Source: an uncultured Lachnospiraceae bacterium | GTDB taxonomy: Bacteria; Bacillota; Clostridia; Lachnospirales; Lachnospiraceae | DNA: 57,951 bases | Direction of reading: 5' to 3' | Assembly (NCBI GenBank): GCA_900314445.1 | Contig: OMVA01000045.1 | Coordinates: 1 to 57,951, forward strand | Part shown: positions 16,811 to 25,570 of the stretch, in pieces | Layout: each line of letters starts with the position of its first letter | Numbering within the stretch: the stretch's first letter is position 1 | Position numbers and translations under genes: made by a program | Notes under the pieces: generated by a model | What the model was told of the DNA's origin: nothing | Databases searched by the model: none | Seen by the model: only the letters and a program-made list of their open reading frames with translations

Positions 16811-18148
16811 ATGAAATCAAAGAAAAAAGTTCTGGCCGCTATCCTTGCAGGCTGCATGACTGTTTCTCTGTTCTCAATTGCACCAGCATATAAGGCATTT
16901 GCTGATGGCGATTCCATTGAGGACATAAAAAAGGATAAGGAAGAAAACGAGTCAAAGACAGAAGAAGCAAAAGCTAAGCTGGAAGATTTAAAAGCTCAGC
17001 AGCAGGATCTTCTGGATACCATCGCAGAATTAGATGGTCAGATTGACGAGTATCAGGGTAAAGTTACAAGCCTGACAGAAGAAAAGAATACGATTCAGGC
17101 AAAGGTTGCCATAACAGAAAACAACCTTCAGGATGCTTATATTGCTGAAACAAATCAGTATGCCAGCATGAAGGAAAGAATCCAGTTCGCTTATGAGAAC
17201 GGTGATGTTGAATACATCGACGCTTTAATGAGCATCAAGGATTACTCTTCTATTACAAACCAGTCTGAGTATGTATCTCAGATTTCTGCCTATGACCAGG
17301 AACAGCTCAATACACTGGCTGAGATTGAACAGCAGATTGATTCTTATCAGTCTGATCTTCAGGAAAGCCTGGCAAAAGTCAGCGACTTAAAGGCTGCTGC
17401 AGAAGAAGAAATGGGAGCTTTAGAAGTCCTTCAGGAAGGCAAGCAGGAAATGCTTGGCAACACAGAAGATGACATCGATTTAACAGAAGAAGAAATTGCT
17501 GAACTTCAGGCCCAGCATGAACAGCAGGAAGCATCTATTGATTCCCTGATTGCTCAGGCAGAAGCGCAAAGAAAGGCTGCTGCTTCAACAGTATCCTCAT
17601 CATCATCTGGTTCCACAGTTCAGTACCAGACAGTTACTAAGACTGTTACAGAAACAGTAGCTGATCCAACTGCAACTAGTGGCGATGCAACAAAGACTGT
17701 TACAACGACAGTAACCGAACAGGTTCCTGTTTCCAATAATACAAGTAGTTCATCCGGCAAATATAACACATGGAATGGCGGAAGCATGTCTTGGCCAATT
17801 CCTGGTTGCTACTCTGTTTCCTCTGGTCTGGGAACGCGTTGGGGTTCATCTCACAATGGTATTGATATCCCTGCTCCAATCGGAACACCTGTATATGCAT
17901 GTGCTGACGGATATGTTATTACAGCACAAAGTAATTATTACAACTGTGGTAACGCTATTCTGATTTCCCATGGTAATGGAGCAACTTCAATGTACTATCA
18001 CTTAAGCGGATTTGCAGTAAGTGCAGGTCAGAACGTTTCTAAGGGACAGCTGATTGGTTACTCAGGAAACACTGGATTCTCAACAGGTCCTCATCTCCAC
18101 TGGGGTCTTAGAGTCAATGGTTCTTATGTAGATCCACGTTCATACTAA
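16811..18148 (+). CDS. CwlO-like coiled-coil M23 peptidase
   Basis: A 445-residue secreted peptidoglycan hydrolase. A signal peptide (VLAAILAGCMTVSLFSIAPAYKAFA) is followed by a long coiled coil (residues ~35-255: EENESKTEEAKAKLEDLKAQQQ). A Ser/Thr-rich linker with VTKTVTETV repeats comes next, then a C-terminal LytM/M23 domain of ~125 residues. Zinc ligands are visible in SHNGIDIPAP (H and D) and in GPHLHWGL. The layout matches FtsEX-controlled endopeptidases of Gram-positive bacteria, where the coiled coil holds the enzyme inactive; ftsEX is not in the window. ATG at 16811 with GGAG at 8 bases is preferred over GTG at 16802. It has its own promoter and ends at a bidirectional terminator. 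Confidence 0.92.
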   Translation: MKSKKKVLAAILAGCMTVSLFSIAPAYKAFADGDSIEDIKKDKEENESKTEEAKAKLEDLKAQQQDLLDTIAELDGQIDEYQGKVTSLTEEKNTIQAKVAITENNLQDAYIAETNQYASMKERIQFAYENGDVEYIDALMSIKDYSSITNQSEYVSQISAYDQEQLNTLAEIEQQIDSYQSDLQESLAKVSDLKAAAEEEMGALEVLQEGKQEMLGNTEDDIDLTEEEIAELQAQHEQQEASIDSLIAQAEAQRKAAASTVSSSSSGSTVQYQTVTKTVTETVADPTATSGDATKTVTTTVTEQVPVSNNTSSSSGKYNTWNGGSMSWPIPGCYSVSSGLGTRWGSSHNGIDIPAPIGTPVYACADGYVITAQSNYYNCGNAILISHGNGATSMYYHLSGFAVSAGQNVSKGQLIGYSGNTGFSTGPHLHWGLRVNGSYVDPRSY

Positions 18149-18155
18149 AACAAAT

Positions 18156-18188
18156 AAAGGTCGAAGCATTTGATATGCTTCGACCTTT
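18156..18188. terminator. Bidirectional terminator
   Basis: Arms AAAGGTCGAAGCAT and ATGCTTCGACCTTT with a 5-base loop lie between convergent genes. T-rich runs follow on the plus side (TCTTTTT), and the A-rich flank gives a weaker U-run on the minus side. Confidence 0.85.
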
Positions 18189-18193
18189 TCTTT

Positions 18194-18733
18194 TTACTCA
18201 ACAATATAAGCGTTCACAACTTCACCCTCAAATACATAGTGAGGATCCTGTACCTTGCCAACCTTGTTTTCAATATCCAGCATTGGATATACTCCCTGAT
18301 ATTCTGGTGCAACCAGTGCAATCTTCTTCTGCTGCTTGAAAACAACCTTGCATTCCAGTGTTAATGGGAATTCCTTAATTGCTGGTGTAGAAACTTCCCG
18401 GCCCTTAACTTCATGAAGCCCAAGTTCCTTGAACTTATCCATATTACGTCCGCTCTTTGTACCGCAGACACCTAAAATCTTCTTCTGTTCTTCACTGGCT
18501 TCGCCCAGAGGGAAGGAAACAGTGAATTCTGCATTCTTATCTAAAAGTTCCTTTGAAAAACGGCTGGCACGTACATAAATAGTAAATACCGTCTTCTGAA
18601 AATCTGTTCCCAGGCCACCCCAGCCGATTGTCATAGTATTTGACTTTCCATCTGCCTTTGTATTTAAAAGAGCCCCCTTTGGCAGCTGTGTAAAAATCTG
18701 CTGTGCATAATCCTTAACATCAATCTTCTTCAT
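18194..18733 (-). CDS. Flavin reductase-like (flavoredoxin) protein
   Basis: A 179-residue protein of the FMN-binding split-barrel flavin reductase family. Recognisable are PKGALLNTKADGKSNTMTIGWGGLGTDF at the FMN site region, TIYVRASRFSKELLDKNAEFTVSFP and the C-terminal DPHYVFEGEVVNAYIVE. Members bind FMN and serve as small electron carriers or reductases in anaerobes; the partner is not evident. It is alone between an M23 peptidase (convergent) and the trp operon end. No cysteine-rich iron-sulfur motif is present. Confidence 0.82.
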   Translation of the reverse strand: MKKIDVKDYAQQIFTQLPKGALLNTKADGKSNTMTIGWGGLGTDFQKTVFTIYVRASRFSKELLDKNAEFTVSFPLGEASEEQKKILGVCGTKSGRNMDKFKELGLHEVKGREVSTPAIKEFPLTLECKVVFKQQKKIALVAPEYQGVYPMLDIENKVGKVQDPHYVFEGEVVNAYIVE

Positions 18734-18830
18734 ATTCCAAGAACCTCACTTTCATGATTATTCCTATCTAGTGTAAGTTCTGAAAGTACATTTTTCAATA
18801 AGCAATCCTTGAAATCCACCCACACAAAAA

Positions 18831-18862
18831 GAGCCCCCTGCAAATGAGATGCCCGGGGACTC
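18831..18862 (-). terminator. trp operon terminator with a dispersed repeat in the loop
   Basis: On the minus strand GAGTCCCC pairs with GGGGGCTC (8 pairs including one G-U), followed by TTTTTGTG. The loop holds the half-site whose plus strand reads GCAAATGAGATGCCC (18840-18854), with an exact 12-mer copy. Confidence 0.8.
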
Positions 18863-18903
18863 CATTTATTTATAATATATATCACCAGCGTATGGTCAAC
18901 TTA

Positions 18904-19689
18904 TTATTCAGCGTCAATTGCGGCCTTCATGCTCTTCACATATTCTGCCAGTTTTGCAGGTGCATCCTTGCCGTACCTGGCAACAATCTTAACCATGGCA
19001 GAACCAACGATAACGCCGTCGGCGATGGACGCCATAGTAGCCGCCTGCTCAGGTGTAGAAACACCGAAACCAATAGCTGCTGGCACATCTGTTGTCTCAT
19101 GAATCTTAGCAAGGATATCTGTCAGGTGGCTGTCGAACTGACCATCTGTACGTGTTCCTGTAACACCCATGGAAGAAACTACATAGAGGAAGCCCTGTGC
19201 TTCGCTGGCGATGGTCTTTACACGCTCCTCAGAAGTTGGAGCGATAAGTGAAACAAATTCCACCCCATACTTATTGGCTGCTTCTACGAACTCAGCCTTT
19301 TCTTCGTAAGGAATATCAGGAATGATAATTCCCTGTACGCCTGCTTCTGCAGTCTTTTTGAAGAATTCATCCAGACCATAGTGATATACAGGATTTGCAT
19401 AGGTCATAAATACAAGAGGTGTCTCCCTAACTGTCTTACGGAGTTCCTTTACCATCTCAAATACATCATCCGTTGTTGTGCCACTGCCAAGGGCACGGAT
19501 ATCAGCTTCCTGAATAACAGGACCTTCTGCAATAGGATCTGAAAATGGGATGCCGATTTCAATCAGGTCAGCCCCTGCTTCTGCAACTGCCTTATAGTTT
19601 TCCAGAGAAGTCTTGATGTCTGGATCGCCAGCTGTCAGGAATGGAATGAAAGCTTTTTTATTTTGAAATGCGTCTGCAATCTTAATCAT
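18904..19689 (-). CDS. trpA: Tryptophan synthase alpha subunit
   Basis: A 261-residue TIM-barrel enzyme that cleaves indole-3-glycerol phosphate to indole and glyceraldehyde 3-phosphate and passes indole to TrpB. It shows [30 protein letters not shown] (catalytic Glu and Asp) and [10 protein letters not shown] at the phosphate site. Start: ATG at 19689 gives the usual N-terminus MIKIADAF and overlaps the trpB stop by 8 bases, indicating coupling; the nine-codon-longer frame is discarded. It is the last gene of the trp operon. Confidence 0.97.
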   Translation of the reverse strand: MIKIADAFQNKKAFIPFLTAGDPDIKTSLENYKAVAEAGADLIEIGIPFSDPIAEGPVIQEADIRALGSGTTTDDVFEMVKELRKTVRETPLVFMTYANPVYHYGLDEFFKKTAEAGVQGIIIPDIPYEEKAEFVEAANKYGVEFVSLIAPTSEERVKTIASEAQGFLYVVSSMGVTGTRTDGQFDSHLTDILAKIHETTDVPAAIGFGVSTPEQAATMASIADGVIVGSAMVKIVARYGKDAPAKLAEYVKSMKAAIDAE

Positions 19690-20869
19690 AGATGTTCTCC
19701 CCTCTGTATCTTGCAATTGCTGCTACGTCCTTGTCTCCACGACCAGATACGCAAACAATCATAATGTCATCCTTAGAAAGCTGTGGTGCAAGCTTGATTG
19801 CATGAGCAAGAGCATGTGAGCTCTCGATGGCTGCAATGATACCTTCTGTTTTGGCAATGTATTCAAATGCATCAACTGCTTCATCATCTGTAACTGGTAC
19901 ATATTCTGCACGACCAATTGACTGCAGATATGCATGTTCTGGTCCAATACCAGGGTAATCCAGACCTGCTGAAATTGAATATACAGGAGCAATCTGTCCG
20001 AACTTGTCCTGACAGAAGAGGGACTTCATACCATGGAAGATACCAGGTGTACCAACTGTCATGGTAGCTGCTGTAAGGTTTGTATCAGCACCCTTACCAG
20101 CTGCTTCACAACCAATCAGACGAACTCCTTCATCTGGAACGAAGTTGTAGAACATACCCATAGCGTTAGAACCACCACCAACACAGGCAAGTACTGCCGT
20201 AGGAAGCTTACCTTCTACTTCAAGAATCTGCTGGCGTGCTTCCTTGGAAATAACAGACTGGAAATCACGAACCATGGTTGGGAATGGGTAAGGTCCCATA
20301 GTGGAGCCAATCAGATAATGAGTATCATCACATCTCTTTGTCCATTCACGCATGCACTCATTTACAGCGTCCTTGAGAACGCCAGAGCCTGTAGATACAG
20401 AATGTACCTTAGCTCCCAGAAGTTTCATACGGTAAACATTGAGAGCCTGTCTCTCACAGTCATTTTCACCCATGAAGATTTCACACTCCATACCGAAAAG
20501 AGCACAACCAGTTGCTGTGGCAACACCGTGCTGTCCTGCACCTGTCTCAGCAATGATACGAGTCTTGCCCATCTTCTTAGCCAGAAGAATCTGACCAAGT
20601 ACGTTATTAATCTTATGAGCACCTGTATGGTTCAGGTCTTCACGCTTTAAGTAAATCTTAGCGCCACCCAGATCCTCAGTCATATTCTTTGCGAAGTAGA
20701 GGTTTGAAGGTCTACCTGCATAATTATTGAAAAGATCATGAAGTTCCTTCTGGAAATCCGGATCATTTTTGTAATGTTCATAAGCTTCGCTTAAGCGATT
20801 GATTTCATTCATCAGTGTTTCCGGAACATACTGTCCACCGAACTCACCAAATCTGGTATTCTCTGCCAA
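19682..20869 (-). CDS. trpB: Tryptophan synthase beta subunit
   Basis: A 395-residue PLP enzyme condensing indole with serine. It has the classic [25 protein letters not shown] (PLP lysine), [21 protein letters not shown] and [11 protein letters not shown]. The start is TTG with AGGAGG upstream at good spacing. About 110 bases separate it from trpC, where trpF might be expected, and the gap holds only a palindromic repeat. It overlaps trpA. Confidence 0.98.
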   Translation of the reverse strand: MAENTRFGEFGGQYVPETLMNEINRLSEAYEHYKNDPDFQKELHDLFNNYAGRPSNLYFAKNMTEDLGGAKIYLKREDLNHTGAHKINNVLGQILLAKKMGKTRIIAETGAGQHGVATATGCALFGMECEIFMGENDCERQALNVYRMKLLGAKVHSVSTGSGVLKDAVNECMREWTKRCDDTHYLIGSTMGPYPFPTMVRDFQSVISKEARQQILEVEGKLPTAVLACVGGGSNAMGMFYNFVPDEGVRLIGCEAAGKGADTNLTAATMTVGTPGIFHGMKSLFCQDKFGQIAPVYSISAGLDYPGIGPEHAYLQSIGRAEYVPVTDDEAVDAFEYIAKTEGIIAAIESSHALAHAIKLAPQLSKDDIMIVCVSGRGDKDVAAIARYRGENIYD

Positions 20870-20911
20870 AGTTTTTTCCTCCTAGAATTGCGGCCAGGCC
20901 GCGAATTTTCT

Positions 20912-20939
20912 GCAATCCCATTTGCAAATGGAATGCGCT
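20912..20939. repeat. Dispersed repeat, overlapping inverted half-sites
   Basis: The reverse half-site GCAATCCCATTTGC (20912-20925) runs into the forward half-site GCAAATGGAATGCGC (20924-20938). The two share GC at the overlap, in the trpC-trpB gap. Confidence 0.8.
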
Positions 20940-20978
20940 TATATCATATTTACTTCCTACTCAGGTTAGCGGCACCCT

Positions 20979-21836
20979 CTATGCTTCCTTCAGTTCTGCA
21001 ATCAACTTACTCTTTTCATTGGATCTCATGAGCATTTCTCCGATGAGAACTGCATTTGTGCCATTGGACTTCAGCGTCTTCACGTCACTCGGCTTGCTAA
21101 TTCCGCTTTCTGACACAAAAATTATATCTGCTGGCACCATCTCCCGCAAGCGCACACTGTTATTGATATCTACTGTAAAATCCTTAAGGTTTCTGTTGTT
21201 GACTCCAAGGATTCTTGCACCTGCTGCAAGGCATCTTTCCACTTCTTCTGCGTCGTGTGCTTCGAAGAGACAGGAAAGGCCCAGGCTCTCTGCAATTCTA
21301 AAGTATTCCTTCAATTCCTCATCGGAAAGAATGGCTGCAATCAGCAGAACTGCAGAAGCGCCAAACTTTCTTGCCTGATAGATCATATAAGGATCCACTG
21401 TAAAATCTTTTCTCAGAACCGGGATAGCAACTTCCTTTGCAATCTCCATCAGATACTGGTCAGAACCCTTGAAGTAGTCAGGTTCTGTGAGACAGGAAAT
21501 GGCGTCCGCTCCCGCTGCTTCATATTCCTTTGCAATGGCAAGATATGGGAATTCCTCCGCAATGGTACCCTTGGAAGGAGATGCTTTCTTTACCTCAGAG
21601 ATGATGGCAAAGTGTTTCTTGTCTGCGTCACCAGAATTTGCCAGTTCTGTCTCCATATTCGCTCTTCCCCCCAGCGCCTTCTCAAATGGAAAGGCTCCCA
21701 AACGCTTTTCTGCTGGATTCTGATAACCACTGGCAAGAAGGGCCTGCACTTCCTCGAAAAGTGCATCCGCTCTCTCCTCTTCCTTCTGCTTCTCAATTCT
21801 CTTTTTTGTAGCGATTGCTAAATCATCTAAAATCAT
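20979..21836 (-). CDS. trpC: Indole-3-glycerol phosphate synthase
   Basis: A 285-residue TIM barrel that closes the indole ring. It carries [15 protein letters not shown] (catalytic Lys and the ring-binding motif), [38 protein letters not shown] and SESGI. It is slightly longer than the usual ~260 residues because of an insert near residues 50-70 ([23 protein letters not shown]). It is not a TrpC-TrpF fusion; the length allows only one barrel. It follows trpGD with an 84-base gap containing the best palindrome of the window. Confidence 0.96.
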   Translation of the reverse strand: MILDDLAIATKKRIEKQKEEERADALFEEVQALLASGYQNPAEKRLGAFPFEKALGGRANMETELANSGDADKKHFAIISEVKKASPSKGTIAEEFPYLAIAKEYEAAGADAISCLTEPDYFKGSDQYLMEIAKEVAIPVLRKDFTVDPYMIYQARKFGASAVLLIAAILSDEELKEYFRIAESLGLSCLFEAHDAEEVERCLAAGARILGVNNRNLKDFTVDINNSVRLREMVPADIIFVSESGISKPSDVKTLKSNGTNAVLIGEMLMRSNEKSKLIAELKEA

Positions 21837-21865
21837 ATCTGATTCCTCAACTGATATTTCTAACT

Positions 21866-21899
21866 CCTGGCAAATGAGATGCGCATCCCATTTGCCAGG
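21866..21899. repeat. 34-bp palindrome, type copy of the dispersed repeat
   Basis: CCTGGCAAATGAGATGC is followed at once by GCATCCCATTTGCCAGG, giving a 34-base palindrome with one mismatched pair and no spacer. It lies in the trpGD-trpC gap and includes an exact GCAAATGAGATG (21870-21881). Confidence 0.92.
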
Positions 21900-21920
21900 G
21901 GAATTTCTTAAGTAAAATAA

Positions 21921-23519
21921 TTACTGCTCGTTTGAAAGCTTAACGTACCTATCGATTACGTCCAGAGCCTTCTTAGAAGCCATAACTTCTTCTGCTTCCT
22001 TATATGCTTCCTTCATAGGAATCTGCTTTGCAATGTGGATAGCTGCAGCTGCGTTAAGAAGTACAACTTCACGCTTAGCACCTGTCATCTCATTTGCAAG
22101 AATCTGCTTTGTGTAGCAAGCGTTGACATCAGGTGTGCCACCTGCGATGTCATCTCTTGTGTAACCTGCTGGAATGCCGTAGTCTGCCGGGTCGATCTCG
22201 TACTGATGGATGACGCCGTCCTCTGCGAATTCAGCAACTGTCGTCTTTGCAGATACTGAAATTTCATCCAGAACATCCTGTCCAAATACAACCATGGCAC
22301 GCTTTGCACCAATCTGCTTTAAAGTTTCTGCTACTGGAAGTACAAGTTCTTCTTTGTATACACCAAGCAGGAAGTAGTCAGGCTTTGTTGGATTTGTAAG
22401 AGGTCCAAGGATATTGAAGATTGTCTGAATACCGATATCTTTTCTAACAGGTCCTACGAATCTCATTGCTGAATGATACTTCTGTGCGAACATGAAGCAG
22501 AAGTTATTTTCATCAAGCATCTTTGTATTCTGCTCTGGATCAACCATGAGGTTTCCGCCCAGAGCTTCTAAGGCATCTGCAGTACCCGATTTTGATGTTG
22601 CTGCTCTGTTACCATGCTTTGCTACTGCGATTCCATCTGCTGCAACCAGGAAGGCAGTTGTTGTGGAAACGTTCATGGACTGTGCCTTATCTCCACCTGT
22701 TCCAACGATTTCAAGAACTGGATTATGATGTTCAACTGGAGTTGCCTTATCTCTCATTGCTGCTGCAGCACCAGCGATTTCTGAAGGTGTCTCGCCTTTG
22801 CCATGTAGTGCAGTAAGAAGTGCTGCTGTCTGTGCCTGTGATGTCTCACCGCTCATGATTTCATCAACGACATCATAAGCTTCCTGATATGAAAGATCCT
22901 GTCCTGCTGCTACCTTTGAAATTGTTTCCTTAATCATCATTCTGCCCTCCTGCAAAAAATTCTTTAAAATACTAATACCCATCGGTGTAAGAATTGATTC
23001 CGGATGGAATTGTAATCCGTAAACGGAATACTGCTTATGTCTGACTGCCATGACTTCCCCGTCATCATCTGCTGTGGCAATCACTTCTAAGCAATCAGGA
23101 ATTGTGTCCGCCTTTGCTGCCAGGGAATGGTAACGTGCCACTTCAATCTTTTCTGGCAGCCCCTTAAAGATGGGAGCATCCTGCCTGATTGTGGAAATGG
23201 ATTTTTTACCGTGCATGAGTCGCTTGGCATGTGTAACTGTTGCGCCATAAACTTCACAAATGGCCTGATGGCCAAGGCAGACACCAAGGATTGGAATCTT
23301 GCCTGCCAGGCGTCTTACTACATCTTCACAAACACCTGCTTCCGAAGGAGTTTTCGGTCCAGGTGAAAGAATAATCTTAGCAGGATTTAATGCCTCAATT
23401 TCTTCCACTGTCATTTCATCATTTCGAATAACTTTGATATCTGATGTCAGCGTTCCGATTAACTGATAAAGGTTATAGGAAAAGCTGTCGTAATTATCGA
23501 TTAGTAATATCATTTGCAT
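21921..23519 (-). CDS. trpGD: Anthranilate synthase glutaminase fused to anthranilate phosphoribosyltransferase
   Basis: A 532-residue fusion. Residues 1-~195 are the TrpG class I glutamine amidotransferase (LIDNYDSFSYNL, GVCLGHQAI with the nucleophilic Cys ~79, LQFHPES) supplying ammonia to TrpE. Residues ~197-532 are TrpD, which adds phosphoribose to anthranilate (EIVGTGGDKAQSMNVSTT, AKHGNRAATSKSGTADALE, GPLTNP). The fusion is known in several bacteria. The ATG at 23519 follows GGGAG; a second ATG two codons later gives the canonical MILLIDNYD. It is 8 bases after trpE. Within TrpD the codons for ANEM coincide with an exact copy of the dispersed 12-mer (22086-22097). Confidence 0.96.
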   Translation of the reverse strand: MQMILLIDNYDSFSYNLYQLIGTLTSDIKVIRNDEMTVEEIEALNPAKIILSPGPKTPSEAGVCEDVVRRLAGKIPILGVCLGHQAICEVYGATVTHAKRLMHGKKSISTIRQDAPIFKGLPEKIEVARYHSLAAKADTIPDCLEVIATADDDGEVMAVRHKQYSVYGLQFHPESILTPMGISILKNFLQEGRMMIKETISKVAAGQDLSYQEAYDVVDEIMSGETSQAQTAALLTALHGKGETPSEIAGAAAAMRDKATPVEHHNPVLEIVGTGGDKAQSMNVSTTTAFLVAADGIAVAKHGNRAATSKSGTADALEALGGNLMVDPEQNTKMLDENNFCFMFAQKYHSAMRFVGPVRKDIGIQTIFNILGPLTNPTKPDYFLLGVYKEELVLPVAETLKQIGAKRAMVVFGQDVLDEISVSAKTTVAEFAEDGVIHQYEIDPADYGIPAGYTRDDIAGGTPDVNACYTKQILANEMTGAKREVVLLNAAAAIHIAKQIPMKEAYKEAEEVMASKKALDVIDRYVKLSNEQ

Positions 23520-23527
23520 TTTCTCCC

Positions 23528-25036
23528 TTACATCTCATTTGCAGCCCGAAGTGCCTTCATGACTGCTGCTGCTTTGTTGTGGCACTCCTGTGCCTCTGTC
23601 TCTGGAACGGAATCTGCAACAATTCCTGCACCTGCTCGAACGAAGACCTTACTGTTCTTCTTATAAGCAAATCGAATGGCAATACAAGTGTCCATATTGC
23701 CTGTAAAATCTAAGTAGCCAATGGCACCGCCGTAAACACCACGCTTTGAATTTTCTAACTCGTTGATAATTTCACATGCTCTGATCTTTGGTGCTCCGGA
23801 AAGTGTACCGGCTGGCTGTACTGCTGCCACCGCATCAATGGCATCATGTTTATCATCAATGATTCCCTTAACTGTAGAACCAATATGCATGACATGGGAG
23901 TAACGCTCGATGGACATATACTTCATAACTTCTACAGAACCAAACTTGGAAATCTTACCCAGATCATTTCGGCCAAGGTCTACCAGCATGTTGTGCTCGG
24001 CCAGTTCCTTCTCATCTTTCAGCAGTCCCTTTTCCAGTTCTGCATCTTCCTCAGGAGTCTTACCTCTTGGTCTTGTACCTGCCAATGGGAAGGTGTAAAG
24101 CTCGCCACTATCCAGCTTTGTCAGGGTCTCAGGAGATGCCCCTGCAATTTCTTCTCCATCCATATCCAGATAGAACATGTAAGGAGATGGATTACTGGCA
24201 CGAAGCTGTCTGTAAGTATCCAGAAGGCTTCCTGCAAAGTCTGCTTCCAGTCTGTTGGAAAGAACAACCTGGAAAATGTCTCCTTCATAAATGTACTTCT
24301 TACCCTTTTCCACCATCTGGCAGTACTCTTCCTTTGTGAAGAGTGGTCTGAAATCTGAAAGGAGTTTGCCCTTTGGAACAACCTGTTTCTGTCCCTCTGT
24401 TACCAGTTCTTCCATCTGATCCAGCTCCGCAAGAGCCTGCGCATAATTCTCACTCAGATTGTCTGTTGCAATATTTGTAATCAGCACCAGTCTCTGCATG
24501 ATGTTGTCAAATGCGATTACCTTATCGAATAACATGAGATTCATATCATCGAATTCGTCTTCATCTCTGGCATCTAAGTCAAGAACTGGCTCACTGTACT
24601 TGATGAAGTCATAAGCGAAGTAACCAACAAGTCCCCCTGTAAAGGTTGGAAGAGTCTTAATACGAGGGCTCTTATACTGAGAAATCACTTCTCTCAGATA
24701 TTCGTTTGGAGATTCATAGCGATGGCCCTTGCCAATCTCATAAATCTCTTCCATCTTCTCGCCCTTTGTGCTTTCTTCCTGGAACTTTCTAACCTTTAAA
24801 AGTCCATCTCGCAGATTGATGGTGAACTTAGGTTCATATCCTAAGAATGTATAGCGTCCGAAGTATGCCTGATTTACAACACTTTCCAGAATGTATACAT
24901 GCTTACTAACCTTCTTCAGTCTGCGAAGTACCTCCATTGGTGTCACACCATCTGAAAGTATCTCCTTGGCAACTGGTACATTTCTGTAATCTGCCGCGTA
25001 ATTCTTCAGTTCTTCAAGCTGTGTAAGAATTGCCAT
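23528..25036 (-). CDS. trpE: Anthranilate synthase component I
   Basis: A 502-residue chorismate-using enzyme making anthranilate with the TrpG domain. The C-terminal chorismate-binding part is clear: FQVVLSNRLEADF, GASPETL, FPLAGTRPRGKT, RNDLGKIS, HVMHIGSTV, PAGTLSGAPKIRA, GAIGYLDF, RAGAGIVADS. The N-terminal region carries the feedback-inhibition LLES-type segment in altered form (YILESV). The ATG has AAGGAGG, which is buried in the 3' arm of a hairpin. The last codons (GCA AAT GAG ATG TAA) are an exact copy of the dispersed 12-mer. First gene of the operon, controlled by a T-box leader. Confidence 0.97.
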   Translation of the reverse strand: MAILTQLEELKNYAADYRNVPVAKEILSDGVTPMEVLRRLKKVSKHVYILESVVNQAYFGRYTFLGYEPKFTINLRDGLLKVRKFQEESTKGEKMEEIYEIGKGHRYESPNEYLREVISQYKSPRIKTLPTFTGGLVGYFAYDFIKYSEPVLDLDARDEDEFDDMNLMLFDKVIAFDNIMQRLVLITNIATDNLSENYAQALAELDQMEELVTEGQKQVVPKGKLLSDFRPLFTKEEYCQMVEKGKKYIYEGDIFQVVLSNRLEADFAGSLLDTYRQLRASNPSPYMFYLDMDGEEIAGASPETLTKLDSGELYTFPLAGTRPRGKTPEEDAELEKGLLKDEKELAEHNMLVDLGRNDLGKISKFGSVEVMKYMSIERYSHVMHIGSTVKGIIDDKHDAIDAVAAVQPAGTLSGAPKIRACEIINELENSKRGVYGGAIGYLDFTGNMDTCIAIRFAYKKNSKVFVRAGAGIVADSVPETEAQECHNKAAAVMKALRAANEM

Positions 25037-25044
25037 AAAAAAAC

Positions 25045-25072
25045 CTCCTTGATCCGTTCATCGACCAAGGAG
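25045..25072 (-). promoter_or_regulatory. Hairpin masking the trpE ribosome binding site
   Basis: On the minus strand CTCCTTGGTC pairs with GATCAAGGAG (10 pairs, one G-U) around an 8-base loop, followed by GTTTTTTT and the ATG. The 3' arm is the AAGGAGG ribosome binding site, and the stem plus U-run also looks like a terminator. Confidence 0.75.
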
Positions 25073-25078
25073 TTCTGC

Positions 25079-25434
25079 AAAAAAAGAAACGCCCTTAGTC
25101 GACACTAATGTATCTACTAAGGGCGAAAATAATCATTTCCGTGTTGCCACCTTAATTCAGAATTTCTAATTCAGCTTGCTAATCAATACAGGATGTCTAC
25201 CCCCGTAAATATTACCTCCACCGATAAATTCTGCTCTCATTAGGATACTAACATATCCTCGCCAGGATAACGGGCGGCTCCCCGTTGCGTGCTACTAAGA
25301 AAAATCTTTTCACCGCACCCTCCGTGGTCCATTTGCCAAGCTGTTACGACCCGGTTCTCATCATCCCGGACTCTCTGTACTGCACATCTCTTGACGTTAT
25401 CTCCACTTCATTGGTTTCGTCATATGCTTTAGTT
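25079..25434 (-). promoter_or_regulatory. T-box leader responding to uncharged tRNA-Trp
   Basis: Minus-strand leader of trpE. The T-box sequence AAGGTGGCAACACGG lies at 25139-25153, where UGGC would pair with the acceptor end GCCA. The stem I part shows CAGAGAG and GATGAGAACCGGG. The specifier is TGG (25329-25331) in AAATGGACCACGG, the tryptophan codon followed by A as usual. An intrinsic terminator with arms CGCCCTTAGT and ACTAAGGGCG (25090-25125) and TTTCTTTTTTT follows. Known T-box behaviour is read-through when tRNA-Trp is uncharged. Confidence 0.93.
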
Positions 25435-25440
25435 GGATAA

Positions 25441-25469
25441 AGTGTAATCATTTCAGAAAAATTTGTCAA
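25441..25469 (-). promoter_or_regulatory. Promoter of the trp operon
   Basis: TTGACA (25464-25469) and TACACT (25441-25446) on the minus strand with a 17-base spacer, just upstream of the T-box leader. Confidence 0.85.
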
Positions 25470-25496
25470 CAAGTTTTTTCGAATATTCATAAAAAA

Positions 25497-25537
25497 TTAG
25501 CGCAAATGGACTTTCCACAGAAACCCGTTTGCGCTAA
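25497..25537 (-). terminator. mntP terminator containing a dispersed half-site
   Basis: Arms TTAGCGCAAA and TTTGCGCTAA flank 21 bases, and the minus strand continues TTTTTTATG. The left arm runs into GCAAATGGAC, a member of the dispersed repeat family. Confidence 0.8.
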
Positions 25538-25570
25538 TATCAGAACACATACTTTAATATAGGGTATTTT

